Below are positions 18,385-28,600 of a stretch of 64,000 nucleotides of DNA, one piece after another. The position numbers and the translations under genes were made by a program. Numbering within the stretch: the first letter of the stretch is position 1; each line of letters opens with the position of its first letter. The stretch is from an uncultured SAR86 cluster bacterium (GTDB lineage Bacteria > Pseudomonadota > Gammaproteobacteria > Magnimaribacterales > D2472): positions 1 through 64,000 of the forward strand of contig CACJOM010000003.1 in assembly GCA_902595065.1 (NCBI GenBank). The letters are read 5' to 3'. The notes beneath the pieces were generated by a model, which had not been told where the DNA came from, did no database searches, and was given only the letters and a program-made list of their open reading frames with translations.

Positions 18385-20548
18385 AGACTCCTTCCCAATC
18401 AGCGGATGGGGGGTTTGTAATATATTCTTCAATCCTTGCTCTCATATGTTTGTAGTATAGATTAAGCTCGTTGGGGGAAGATATTAATTCGTCAATTAAT
18501 AAATTAGCAGATTCCCAGCTTTGATTTCTATATTTGCTTAAGAAAGCTTTGTGTTTTTCCATGAGCTCTTGAGTCCATTTATTTTCTGGCTTTAAGCATG
18601 TGTAGATTGTTTCAGCGTTAGATTTTCCTTTTACTGCAATTTTATCAATCTCAATAATAGTAAACGGGGAATCATTGATGTAAGTATTCTCACCTAGAAT
18701 CATGTGCAGGCCATAATTAGATGATTGGCTTTCAAGTCTTGACGCTAAGTTCACAGCATCACCGAGAACAGTATAATCAAAACGTTTGTCTGAGCCCATA
18801 TTACCCACAATACAGTTACCAGAATTGATTCCGATACCTATCTCAAGTTTAAAGTCTAACTCTACTTTTGCTTCATTGTTAAATTGATCTAAAGCCTCAT
18901 TCATTGAATGTGCTGCTTGAATTGCTAATTGGCGATGATCTTGTTGATCGGTAGGTGCATTCCAAAAAGCCATGATGCAATCTCCCATGTACTTATCTAT
19001 GGTGCCGCCATGGTCTAGAATTGAATTAGATAAAACAGTAAGCAATTGATTTATTAATTGGGTTAATGCTTCTGGATCATCCTTATATTGCTCTGAAATT
19101 TTCGTAAAACCTCTGATATCTGAGAACAAAAAAGTCATCTCCTTTCTCTCTCCACCAAGAACCAATGATTCGCTTGATTCTGCTAGACGATTAACCATTT
19201 CTGGAGAAAGATATTGTGAGAAAGCACCTCTCACTCTGCTGCGTTCAAGCTCAGTAAACAGAAAATTAAAAAAGGTTACTGCAATATAAACGCTCAAAGA
19301 AATTATCAAAGGTGAAATAGGGTCAACTAAAAATAATTTAGACTTAAAAAAATAATAACTTGAAGTCACAATTCCACCAGAACCTACTACCAAAACACTT
19401 AATCCACCAATGGGTCCTAAGGCTTGAATGCTCAGGGTAATTAAGACTGCCAAACTAAGGCCAGCAAGAAACTCAGCTCCAAAAAGCCAGTCAGGTCTTT
19501 GCAAAAACTCATTTGCAAAAATCTGTTGAATAAACTGAGCAATAATTGTTACGCCGGGGATATTTTTTTCTGCAGGAGTAGATCTTAAATCTAAGAGACC
19601 TGCAGCAGAAGTTCCAACTAAAGCTACTTTGCCTTCAAAAAATTCAGGCGGTATTGCTCCTGAGATTACATCAGCGGCTGAAACGGCAGGAATATTTTTG
19701 GTTGGAGTGTAGTAAACCCACACATTTCCTTCCGGTGTTGTTGGAATGGTTAAAGGCCCTAATTTGATGTGATTGATTCCAGTTTGAGCGCCATAAGCCT
19801 CTTCGCTTGAGGCATTGGAGGACTTAATTTGAAAAGTTGAAGCACCTACAGCAACTCTTGTCATTTCAAGCGCAAGACTGGGCACTAATTGATTTTCTAC
19901 TCTTTCAAATGTGGGTAATTGACGAACAATTGCTTCATTATTTCCAATGCTCATCGAGCCAATGCCGGCAGCTGATTTATTAAGCAGCTGAATATTGTTT
20001 TGTGCACCAAGATAATTTGTAATGAATTGCTTTGGTTCATCTCCTTGGGTCACCAAACCAAATTTGGCTTCGAAGGGCTTTTTATTATCTTTATTATTTA
20101 ATGCTTGACCAAGGACCACAGTTCCATGATTGTTTATAGCCTCTGCGAAGAGCTCATCATTGCTTGGCAGGGCAGATAGCTCTCTAGCCAATGTTTCATT
20201 TAAAGAATAGCTGGTAATTAAATTTTGCGGATTGGTTCTATCTGATTCAGCAAACATAATATCAAAGCCTAAAACTGCAGATGCATACGCTTGATTTGTA
20301 AGATTTGCTAATTGGTCTCTTGACCAAGGCCATTGCCCAATCATTGCTAGCGAGCGATCATCAATATCAATAATGACAACGGGGTCTTCAGAGTACACTT
20401 CCCTGGGTAAGATTCTTTGAAAGCTATCAAATGAATAATTCTGAAGACTAGTAAAAATTTGCAGAGGATTAAAAATGGGTAAAAAACTAACAAGGATAGC
20501 AAAACCCATAAGACCAAATCTAGAAAATTTTTTATAGCCTTTTCTCAT
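18365..20548 (-). CDS. CHASE2-domain adenylate cyclase (class III)
   Basis: A 727-residue membrane sensor. One N-terminal helix (about 12-30) is followed by an extracytoplasmic CHASE2 domain (about 38-345), two or three helices (about 355-432) and a cytoplasmic class III cyclase domain (about 465-645). Metal-binding D477 (FSDIRG) and D523 (MGDC) are present, as are transition-state N600 and R604. The base-selecting pair is K519 and T593, which fits ATP and cAMP; Lys/Thr instead of Lys/Asp is the form known from bicarbonate-responsive cyclases such as CyaC. All catalytic residues are intact. The gene follows the TetR gene by 8 bases. CHASE2 ligands are unknown. Confidence 0.9.
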   Translation of the reverse strand: MRKGYKKFSRFGLMGFAILVSFLPIFNPLQIFTSLQNYSFDSFQRILPREVYSEDPVVIIDIDDRSLAMIGQWPWSRDQLANLTNQAYASAVLGFDIMFAESDRTNPQNLITSYSLNETLARELSALPSNDELFAEAINNHGTVVLGQALNNKDNKKPFEAKFGLVTQGDEPKQFITNYLGAQNNIQLLNKSAAGIGSMSIGNNEAIVRQLPTFERVENQLVPSLALEMTRVAVGASTFQIKSSNASSEEAYGAQTGINHIKLGPLTIPTTPEGNVWVYYTPTKNIPAVSAADVISGAIPPEFFEGKVALVGTSAAGLLDLRSTPAEKNIPGVTIIAQFIQQIFANEFLQRPDWLFGAEFLAGLSLAVLITLSIQALGPIGGLSVLVVGSGGIVTSSYYFFKSKLFLVDPISPLIISLSVYIAVTFFNFLFTELERSRVRGAFSQYLSPEMVNRLAESSESLVLGGERKEMTFLFSDIRGFTKISEQYKDDPEALTQLINQLLTVLSNSILDHGGTIDKYMGDCIMAFWNAPTDQQDHRQLAIQAAHSMNEALDQFNNEAKVELDFKLEIGIGINSGNCIVGNMGSDKRFDYTVLGDAVNLASRLESQSSNYGLHMILGENTYINDSPFTIIEIDKIAVKGKSNAETIYTCLKPENKWTQELMEKHKAFLSKYRNQSWESANLLIDELISSPNELNLYYKHMRARIEEYITNPPSADWEGVYVATNK

Positions 20549-20556
20549 GTTAAGTC

Positions 20557-21165
20557 TTATCGATCCTTAACAAAATCGGCAACTTTTTTAAGGTATTTTT
20601 TATGAGTTTTTCTTGGTAGATCTAGAAAGTTCACCGAATTCATTAAATCCGTAAAAACATGAATAGATTTTCTGCCTCTTAGATATTCTCTTAATGCATT
20701 TTGATAGGTCCAATATATATATGATGAGGCCAGTTTAAAATGCCTTAAGTTTTCGCTAGTTAAGTCTGGCTCTTCTTTTCTGTCAATGGCTTCTTTCAAC
20801 CATGACTGAGTCATTGGGGTTGTAAGAGCCCATGCTTGATTGATACTAGCTGGATTATCAATCAACCAGTTGGCTCTGTAGGTGTCTTGATACAAATCGA
20901 CTGCTACAAACCACCCATAGTATATTTTAAATAGATTTGATTTTTCATTTTCTAGTTCTTTTTCAAGACTTTCAGCTCTTTCAAGAACCACTTGTATAAT
21001 TGCAGCTTCATTTATCTCATCAAGATTATTGAAGTACCTATAAAAGCTCCCGTAGGCAGTTTTTGCTTCTTTTGAGATGCTTCCAACAGAAATTTTTTGA
21101 CCCTTATTTATTAGGTCAACCACAGCTTTGATTAACTTAGCTTTCGTCTGCTCAGATTTTTTCAT
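20557..21165 (-). CDS. TetR-family transcriptional regulator
   Basis: A 202-residue regulator with an N-terminal helix-turn-helix (about residues 5-50, including KISVGSISKEAKTAYGSFYRYF) and a helical ligand domain. The reading frame extends to a TTG at 21192, but the ATG at 21165 places the first helix in the usual position. It is the first gene of the leftward cyclase operon and is divergent from the TPR barrel gene, so it probably controls one or both. No ligand can be assigned. Confidence 0.8.
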   Translation of the reverse strand: MKKSEQTKAKLIKAVVDLINKGQKISVGSISKEAKTAYGSFYRYFNNLDEINEAAIIQVVLERAESLEKELENEKSNLFKIYYGWFVAVDLYQDTYRANWLIDNPASINQAWALTTPMTQSWLKEAIDRKEEPDLTSENLRHFKLASSYIYWTYQNALREYLRGRKSIHVFTDLMNSVNFLDLPRKTHKKYLKKVADFVKDR

Positions 21166-21214
21166 GAGTGAATTATAACCCCTGAAATACAATAGTTTCT
21201 TTTATATCTTTTTT

Positions 21215-21235
21215 AAATGATAAATTGTCACATTT
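21215..21235. promoter_or_regulatory. Possible CRP-type cAMP-receptor site
   Basis: AAATGATA at 21215-21222 and TCACATTT at 21228-21235 form an imperfect dyad. The right half is a perfect CRP half-site; the left half and the 5-base spacer are not ideal. It lies in the 140-base gap between the TetR-cyclase operon and the TPR barrel gene, where cAMP feedback would make sense. Weak evidence. Confidence 0.25.
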
Positions 21236-21305
21236 ATGTTTAAATAACCACCATAACGGGAGATCTGGCCCAAAAAATTAGGGTTTAAAGCTTCCGAAAA
21301 CTACC

Positions 21306-22631
21306 ATGAAACATCGAATCTTTATAGTTTTAGCGAGCATGTTTGTTTGCTTCAACTTATATTCGCAAAATGTTCAGCCCACCATCTCTGATCCCAAAGA
21401 ATTAGCAGCAGTGGAGCAACAAAAAGAAGAAGTTTTTCAAAAACTGTTTAAAGATCCAACCAACCTGTCTTTGCTTTTTAGATACGCAAATCTATCTATC
21501 ATGGTTGGAGATTTAGAGGGTGCGATTGGTGTTTTCGAGCAAATGTTAATATATGACTCAAAGTTACCACGCATAAGATTAGAGCTTGGAGTTTTATATT
21601 TCCGACTGGGTGCTTATGCCTTGGCTAACAACTATTTGAAAAGTGTTAAGGAATTTAATCCGCCGCCTGAAGTAGAGGCCAGAGTAGACCAATTTTTAGA
21701 AGCCATCGTGTCTGCTGAGGAGCCTTTTCAATGGCAGCAAAATCTTAGCATTGGCTTTAAACGAACCACGAATGGAAACTCAGGAATCAATGCTGATTTT
21801 ATTGAAATTGGCGATTTTTTATTAGAAGTTGATCAAGAGAGTAAAAGGCAGAGTGATAGATCCTCTCTATATAATTACTCTTTGAGTGTCGATCAGGACT
21901 TGAATCATCCGCGAGGAGATAATATTCAATACTTCTTCAGTTATGGCGCTGATCGATTTGATACCTTCAATCAGTTTGATATTCAAAGCAATGTAATTTC
22001 AGCACGAAGAAACTTTAACCTTGATGAGCATATTTTTTCTTTTTTTAATTTAGAAGATCCAGTTTTTTCTCCAAATATCAATCTTTTGCGAGTGGTGTTA
22101 AATCGACAGGAAATTCTTCGCAGTGGTCGTCTTTCTCTAGACTATAGTGGTCAGCTCGATGGTGGTTCTTCCATGCTATTTTCATATTACAGAGAAGAGA
22201 AAATTTTTAGATCAGGAAGACAGAAAAATGGTCGTGTTAATGGAGTAAGTTTTGGGCAAAGTTTTGTCTGGTCTGGGCCTCAAGCCTTATATGGCTATAA
22301 AGTTATTTTAGAAAATTATCGTGCTAATGCAGGCTATGAGTTTTATGAAAATTATGGTTTAGAATTCAGTTACTCCCAGCCATTCTTAGATAATTGGCAA
22401 TTTTCTTCAAAATACAGCTATCAAGACAAATCTCATGATGAGGATTATCCTCTGTTTGGCTCAAGACAAGATCAAATGGAAAGTTTGAGGTTCAACATGC
22501 TTAAGTCTATGGGAGCATGTTGGTCTTTAAACCTTGGTTTAATCTTCAATGATTCTAGGAGCACTATCAGTATTTACAAACGTAGGGCAAATAATTTCTC
22601 GGCACAAATAAACTATCAATGCTTCAAATGA
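21306..22631 (+). CDS. TPR-containing outer-membrane beta-barrel protein
   Basis: A 441-residue secreted protein with a signal peptide (about 1-21). Tetratricopeptide-like helices follow at about 30-135 (LFRYANLSIMVGDLEGAIGVF and LELGVLYFRLGAYALA are repeat cores), then a beta-barrel of about 290 residues rich in aromatic and alternating polar strands. A periplasmic TPR domain plus barrel resembles surface lipoprotein assembly modifiers (Slam) and related exporters, but I cannot confirm the family. Its stop overlaps the start of the giant FecR/cadherin-like gene by 13 bases, so the two are coupled; the barrel may export or anchor that protein. Confidence 0.7.
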   Translation: MKHRIFIVLASMFVCFNLYSQNVQPTISDPKELAAVEQQKEEVFQKLFKDPTNLSLLFRYANLSIMVGDLEGAIGVFEQMLIYDSKLPRIRLELGVLYFRLGAYALANNYLKSVKEFNPPPEVEARVDQFLEAIVSAEEPFQWQQNLSIGFKRTTNGNSGINADFIEIGDFLLEVDQESKRQSDRSSLYNYSLSVDQDLNHPRGDNIQYFFSYGADRFDTFNQFDIQSNVISARRNFNLDEHIFSFFNLEDPVFSPNINLLRVVLNRQEILRSGRLSLDYSGQLDGGSSMLFSYYREEKIFRSGRQKNGRVNGVSFGQSFVWSGPQALYGYKVILENYRANAGYEFYENYGLEFSYSQPFLDNWQFSSKYSYQDKSHDEDYPLFGSRQDQMESLRFNMLKSMGACWSLNLGLIFNDSRSTISIYKRRANNFSAQINYQCFK

Positions 22632-25600
22632 TGAAATATTTACAAAATTTCAGCTTACTCTTTTTAATTACAAGTTTCTCTATTATCAATGGTCTGACAC
22701 AAGAGCAAATAGGTGTTGCATCGGCGGTCAATAAAAATACAACTGACCTTACTCTTGACCAGGAACGCAAACTTATTGATGCTGGCTATGAAATCATCCA
22801 AAACCATACGATTGAAACTGATGGCATTGGTAGAGCGCAAATGATGCTGCTCGATGGAACAGCTTTTTCAGTTGGACCTAATTCCAGTGTTGTTCTAGAT
22901 AGATTTATTTATAACCCTGAGACCGCTGAGGGCTCTCTTGAGGTCACAGCACGCGGTTTGCTGAGAATTGTTGGCGGCAAGGTCACCAAGAAACAGCCTG
23001 CACTAATTAGAACTAATTCTGCCACCGTTGGAATCAGGGGTGGGATAGGGATAGTCCAAACCAATGGCCCACAAACCAACGCCACTTTTCTTTATGGTAC
23101 TGAGATGACTGTGACACCCAATTGTGTGGATCTAGATACTTTTGGTGATCAATGTTCTCCAGATTTTGCTACCACTGTGACCGAACCAGGTTTTTCCGTC
23201 TCTGTTGAAAGCGAGGATTCTGAGCCCAGTGAGCCAGTTGAGGTCACTGAAGAAAGTTTGGATGCCATTCAAGAAGAACTAGAGGCTCCAGAAGAAGCAC
23301 CAGAAGAGGAGCCTGCTGCTGAAGAAACACCAGCTGAGGAAACTCAAGAAGAGGAATCTGCTGCTGAAGAAACTCCAGCCGAGGAGACTCAAGAAGAAGG
23401 ATCTGCAGCTGAAGAAACACCAGCTGAAGAGACGCCAGCCGAGGAGACTGCCCCTGAATCAATAGAAGCTGAATCTGAAGCACCTGCAGAAGTTGAAACT
23501 GAAACCGAAGTTGCAAGCGATGATGCTGGCGATTCAACCGACATTGAAGTCGATGAAAGTTTACTAGATTCATCGGGAGTATCAGATGCCTCTTCAGATG
23601 TGGAGCCAGAAGATTTAGGTACAGCTGATGATTATGAAGTTGCCATAGAGGCTGAAACAGTCGAGGCCGATGATGCCAATGAGGATCCAACTGGAGAAGT
23701 TGCAGAGGAGGTTGCAGAATCTACTCAAGAGACCACTGTTGAAGTCGCTCCCATCTTTCAAGTTAATGCAGGCGAGTCTGTAGAATCGATTAGCGAGAAT
23801 CTAGTGAATGAAACTCTCACACCACTAGTTTTTATTAATCCAGGAGAATTAGACTACACCATTACCATTTCGGGTGCTGATGCCGAACTTGTTGAATTTG
23901 ATGAAGAAACTTTAACAATTAATCTTATAAGTGCGCTTGATTATGAGACTCAAACCACGCTTTCATTTACTGTGACCATTGAATCTGAAAATGCAGATGT
24001 CTCGGAAATAGAAGTTCTTTTGGACGTCACTAATATCGATGAACCCATTGAATTAACTTCCAATCTGCTGGCAGATTCTTTTGCTGAAAATCTTGATTTG
24101 CAATCAGCAATTCTAGAAAGCACTGCTGTAGATCCTGAAGGCGGAGATATTTCATTTACTCTATCAGGAGAGGGTAGTGAAAACTTTAGTGTAGATGAAA
24201 ATGGCAATATCTCATTGCTAGCCGAATTGGATTATGAAACAACTACAAGTTACTCGTTGATACTCACTGCTAGCGACGGAGTTAATGACACTGTCTTTGA
24301 AATTAATTTCAGCGTCATTGATATTGATGAGCCTGTTATTTTAGTCGCCAGCACTTCAGCGACTAGTTTTGCAGAGGATAGCCTGACCGGCATTAATATA
24401 GGAACTGCCTCAGCAACCGATCCTGAAGGGAATACTGTCACCTACAGTCTTTCAGGCACAGGCAGCGAAAACTTTAGCGTAGACGATGCCGGTAATATTT
24501 CACTGATCAATTCATTGGACTATGAAACTGCAACTAGCTACACCCTGTCATTAAATGCATCCGATGGAGTCAATACCACCACATTTGAATTAATTATTAC
24601 TGTGGACGATGTCAATGAAGCGCCAAGTCTCTCGAATACATTGGCAGCATCATCTTTTGCAGAGAATGTTTCAACGGGAACAATCATTGCAACCGCTTCG
24701 GCATCAGATCCTGAGTCTCAAGCTATTACTTACTCCTTAAGTGGAACTGGCAGTGAGTATTTTACAATTGACTCATCTGGCAATGTCACTCTTGCAGCAG
24801 GTCTAGATTATGAAACTGCAACTAGCTACACCCTGACCTTAAATGCATCCGATGGAGTGAACACCACTTCTTCTAACTTAATTATTACAGTCGATGATGT
24901 TAATGAAGCGCCGAGTCTCTCAAATACATTGGCAGCATCATCTTTTGCAGAAAATATTGCTACTGGCACTACCATTGCTACTGCTTCTGCTTCGGATCCT
25001 GAATCACAAACCATAACTTATTCTTTGAGTGGAACTGGCAGTGAAAACTTTGCTGTTGATAGTTCAGGAAATATTACTTTAGCCAGTTCTTTAGATTATG
25101 AGACAAGCACCTCATACTCGCTAACACTAACTGCCAGTGATGGAACCAATAGCACATCAAACACTATCAGCATCAATGTAGATGATGTGATAGAACTATC
25201 CATTGCCTTGGCTAGCTCTTCAGTAAGTCTAAGTGAGACAGCCGCGTCAGGTACAAGCGTTACCACCACTTCAACTACTACCGACGGCAGTGGCAGCGTG
25301 ACTTATTCTTTATCTGGTACTGGTAGTGATCAGTTTTCTGTATCGGCAGATGGCACTATCACCACAGCAGCAACTCTTGATTATGAGACTACTTCTACTT
25401 ACTCACTAACATTAACAGCCTCGGATGGGGTCAACACAGTTTCTGAAAATTTAACTATCACTATCACAGATGTGCGTCTATCTATTAGTGCTAGCTTGGC
25501 ATCTGCTTCACAAAGCGAGGGACTTTCAACTGGTACCACCATTGCAACTTCTTCAAGCTCCAATGCAGAAGGTACTGTAACTTATTCATTAACTGATGCT

Positions 25601-28600
25601 GATAACAAGTTTTCAATTAATAGCTCAACAGGTGAAGTCACCCTAGCTAATGCTTTAGATTATGAAACCAAGACCTCGCATGAATTTACGATTACTGCAA
25701 CCGATGGGGTTACCACAACTTCTGAAACTTTTACTTTAAGTGTTTCAGATTTAAAAATTAATACCCTAGCAGTAACTCTGGCAAACAGCGGTGCAGCTTT
25801 GGCAGAATCTTCAAGTTCAGGCACTACTGTTGGTAGCTCAAGCATCACCAATCCAGAGAGCGAAACCGTTTCTTACTCCCTAAGTGGAACCGGCAGCAGT
25901 AATTTTGCCGTTGACAGCTCGGGTAATATCACCACCAATGCAACCTTAGATTATGAAACGGCCAAAAGTTACACCTTAACTTTGACTGCCACTGCAGGAG
26001 GCAACACCACCACCGATGCCTTTACGGTTAATGTGGGTAACGTTGAAGAGCTGGAGTCTGCTGTTTTGCGATATTCTGCCGACTATAACTCAGTTTCAAG
26101 AAGTGGCTTTAGTGCCACGGCTACTCGGGGTCCTTCTGGATCAAGTCTAGCTGCTTACACTTTAGAGCAAGTTGGTACCACCAATTCAACTGCCATTACA
26201 AGTGTGGATGATACGACTAACAACTACGTGCCAGTGGAGATCAATTCTGGAACCGCATTGAACTGGCGCTATTATTTCCCCGTTGATACCTCAGGCAATG
26301 GCCAATTTGCATTTGCGCCAAATTCTTCCGCACTTGATGGTAAGTATTACAGCCCTCTAGGCACAGCAGTCACCACCACCATAGCCAATGCTGACTTCCT
26401 GACCGCAGGGCGACTAGAAGGCGCAGAATATTGGTTCATGACCACCGATAAGGCAGCTGCAAACATTAATTACACTTCTAAAACGGCAATTAGTGGTCTG
26501 AATGTCCGATTTACCAATGGTTATGCTGGTTACGTGGACGGTTTTCAAACAGCCAATCAAACTCTTGGGAATCCATTTGCAATTACTATTAATAATAACG
26601 ACAACAATACGCTGGATTACACGTTTTCAGACATAGAAAATTATCAGGTATTAGTTCATGGAATTGGTCAGTACAACGCTTCTGGTAATTTTGATTCTAC
26701 TGAGCAAGCAGTAGTTCGTCAGTTTCTCCAGCAAGAGGGTAGAGTCTTTGTTATACATGGTGAACATAGTGGTTGGAACCTACAAAATAATGAGATTATG
26801 ACCTTCTTAGAGTCGATCATGAGTGGAAGTGACTTTAGCTATAGTGGCGGCGGGACTATGCAACAATTTAATTTCACGTATGGTGGCACTACATTTCAAA
26901 ATAGTGCTGGTAGAAGCGCCTCTTCATCGTCATTGAACTGTCCCATAAATTTAAATACTTACTGTTATGGAACTTGGGCTTTTTTCCCAGCCTCAATGAC
27001 TGATTCTGAGTATGTATCAGATGTCATTGTTTGGCTTGATGTTGATTTGCCCCGACCTAGCTATGGTACTCATGAGGTTACCATTGACATTTTACAGTAT
27101 GCTCAAACATTATCGTCTGGTTCTGATACATCATCCACCTACAACCTCTATGAAGATCAGGTTACGTTAGCCGGAGAAGTTTATAAGGATGCTAACTTTG
27201 TATCCTTTACCAATGGCAATAAAAGAGTCATTGCTATGGCAGTCATTCCCATTGAAAATTTTGCAGCCAGTGGAACTAGCAACGATTATTTTATTCCTAA
27301 TTTTATTCCAAAAACGCTTTGGTCTTATGGTGATGTTGGTCACGATTATTGCTTGGGTGTAGGCAATAATGCCTCGGCATGTAATACCTATGATAACTAC
27401 TATGATTTTTCTAGCATCGCCCTTGATAGCTCTGACATGCTTGATACCTCAAGATTCAATGGGAGCACCAATGAATTGCCTGAAGGTCAATCCATGTGGT
27501 GGCAAGTTCTCAATCCAAGTGGCATAGGCGTTGGCCTTTGGGCACAAATTTCTTTGAAAGATTCCTATGACGGTGCCTCAGGCAACACCACTCGAGATGA
27601 TCAACAAAGCTTGTTGAATGTAGTTATTTCGAACGTCGACTATCGTAAGAATGACACCACTCGATACTCAGCAGGAGATACTGGCTTAGGCATGGATGGC
27701 TACCATTATTGGTCCTATCAGGGTGCGACCAATGCCGATAATGATGGTTTGGGTATTAATTATGGTACTTCGCCAATTGAGTGCGCAACGTCCAACGACA
27801 GCGGCTGTTTTTGGGGTGATAGCTCCAATCAACCTGGCGGTGCCATGATTACATCCTCTGATCCTTACAAGTCAGGCAATATGACTTTGGGGGTTAATTA
27901 CAACTCTAACAACGATACCTTCAGCACTGGCTCCTTTAATATTTCTGCTGTGGTTCAAGACGTTAAACCTTCAAGCTCATCTTATGCAGATTATGCAAGC
28001 TTAAGTGATTTTAGATCTTCAGATTTTTACTCCTCAAGTGCCACGGGTTACAGCGGATTTTTCAGCGGCATTTTAGAATTTGATGTCAGTGGTACGGGCA
28101 ACTCTCAGCTATCTTCAATTCGTTCAAGCAGTACCTTGGCTAGCTTTACGTTTGATACGACCAACGATGATGTGCAGGTGGTGGCTCCGATGACCATCAG
28201 TGCTGCTCCATCAAATAACTATACGTCTAATTGGAGCACGGTGGATACTGGATCTATGACTTTGAAGTTTGGTGATGCCACCAACGATGAAGCAAAATCA
28301 GCTTACATTTCAAGTGAAGTCTTTGCAGCTGAAATCCAAGACGATGGGGCGCAAATTGATGGGACTTCAGGTGGCTCCAATAACTTGGCTGGAGTGATGG
28401 TTTCCTATAACACCATAGATAAAGAGGATACTGATTTATTCCACACCGGCGGCAATGATTCGATGCCAGATACCGCTTATTCAACTTGGGGCTTTTGGGC
28501 CATGAGTGCTATTGATGTCTCGCCTAATGCTGGGACGCAAAACGCCTCGGTGCATTTAGGCACTTGGGTTGGTGGTGAAGTGGTCGATCAAAGTGAAATA

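Noticed and set aside
23281-23460. Possible CRISPR-like array
   Set aside because: The repeats are in-frame coding units of an acidic linker without regular spacers.
23244-23690. 148-residue minus-strand frame rich in Leu, Gln and His
   Set aside because: It is the mirror of the acidic PAEET repeat region of the giant surface protein and has no own signals.
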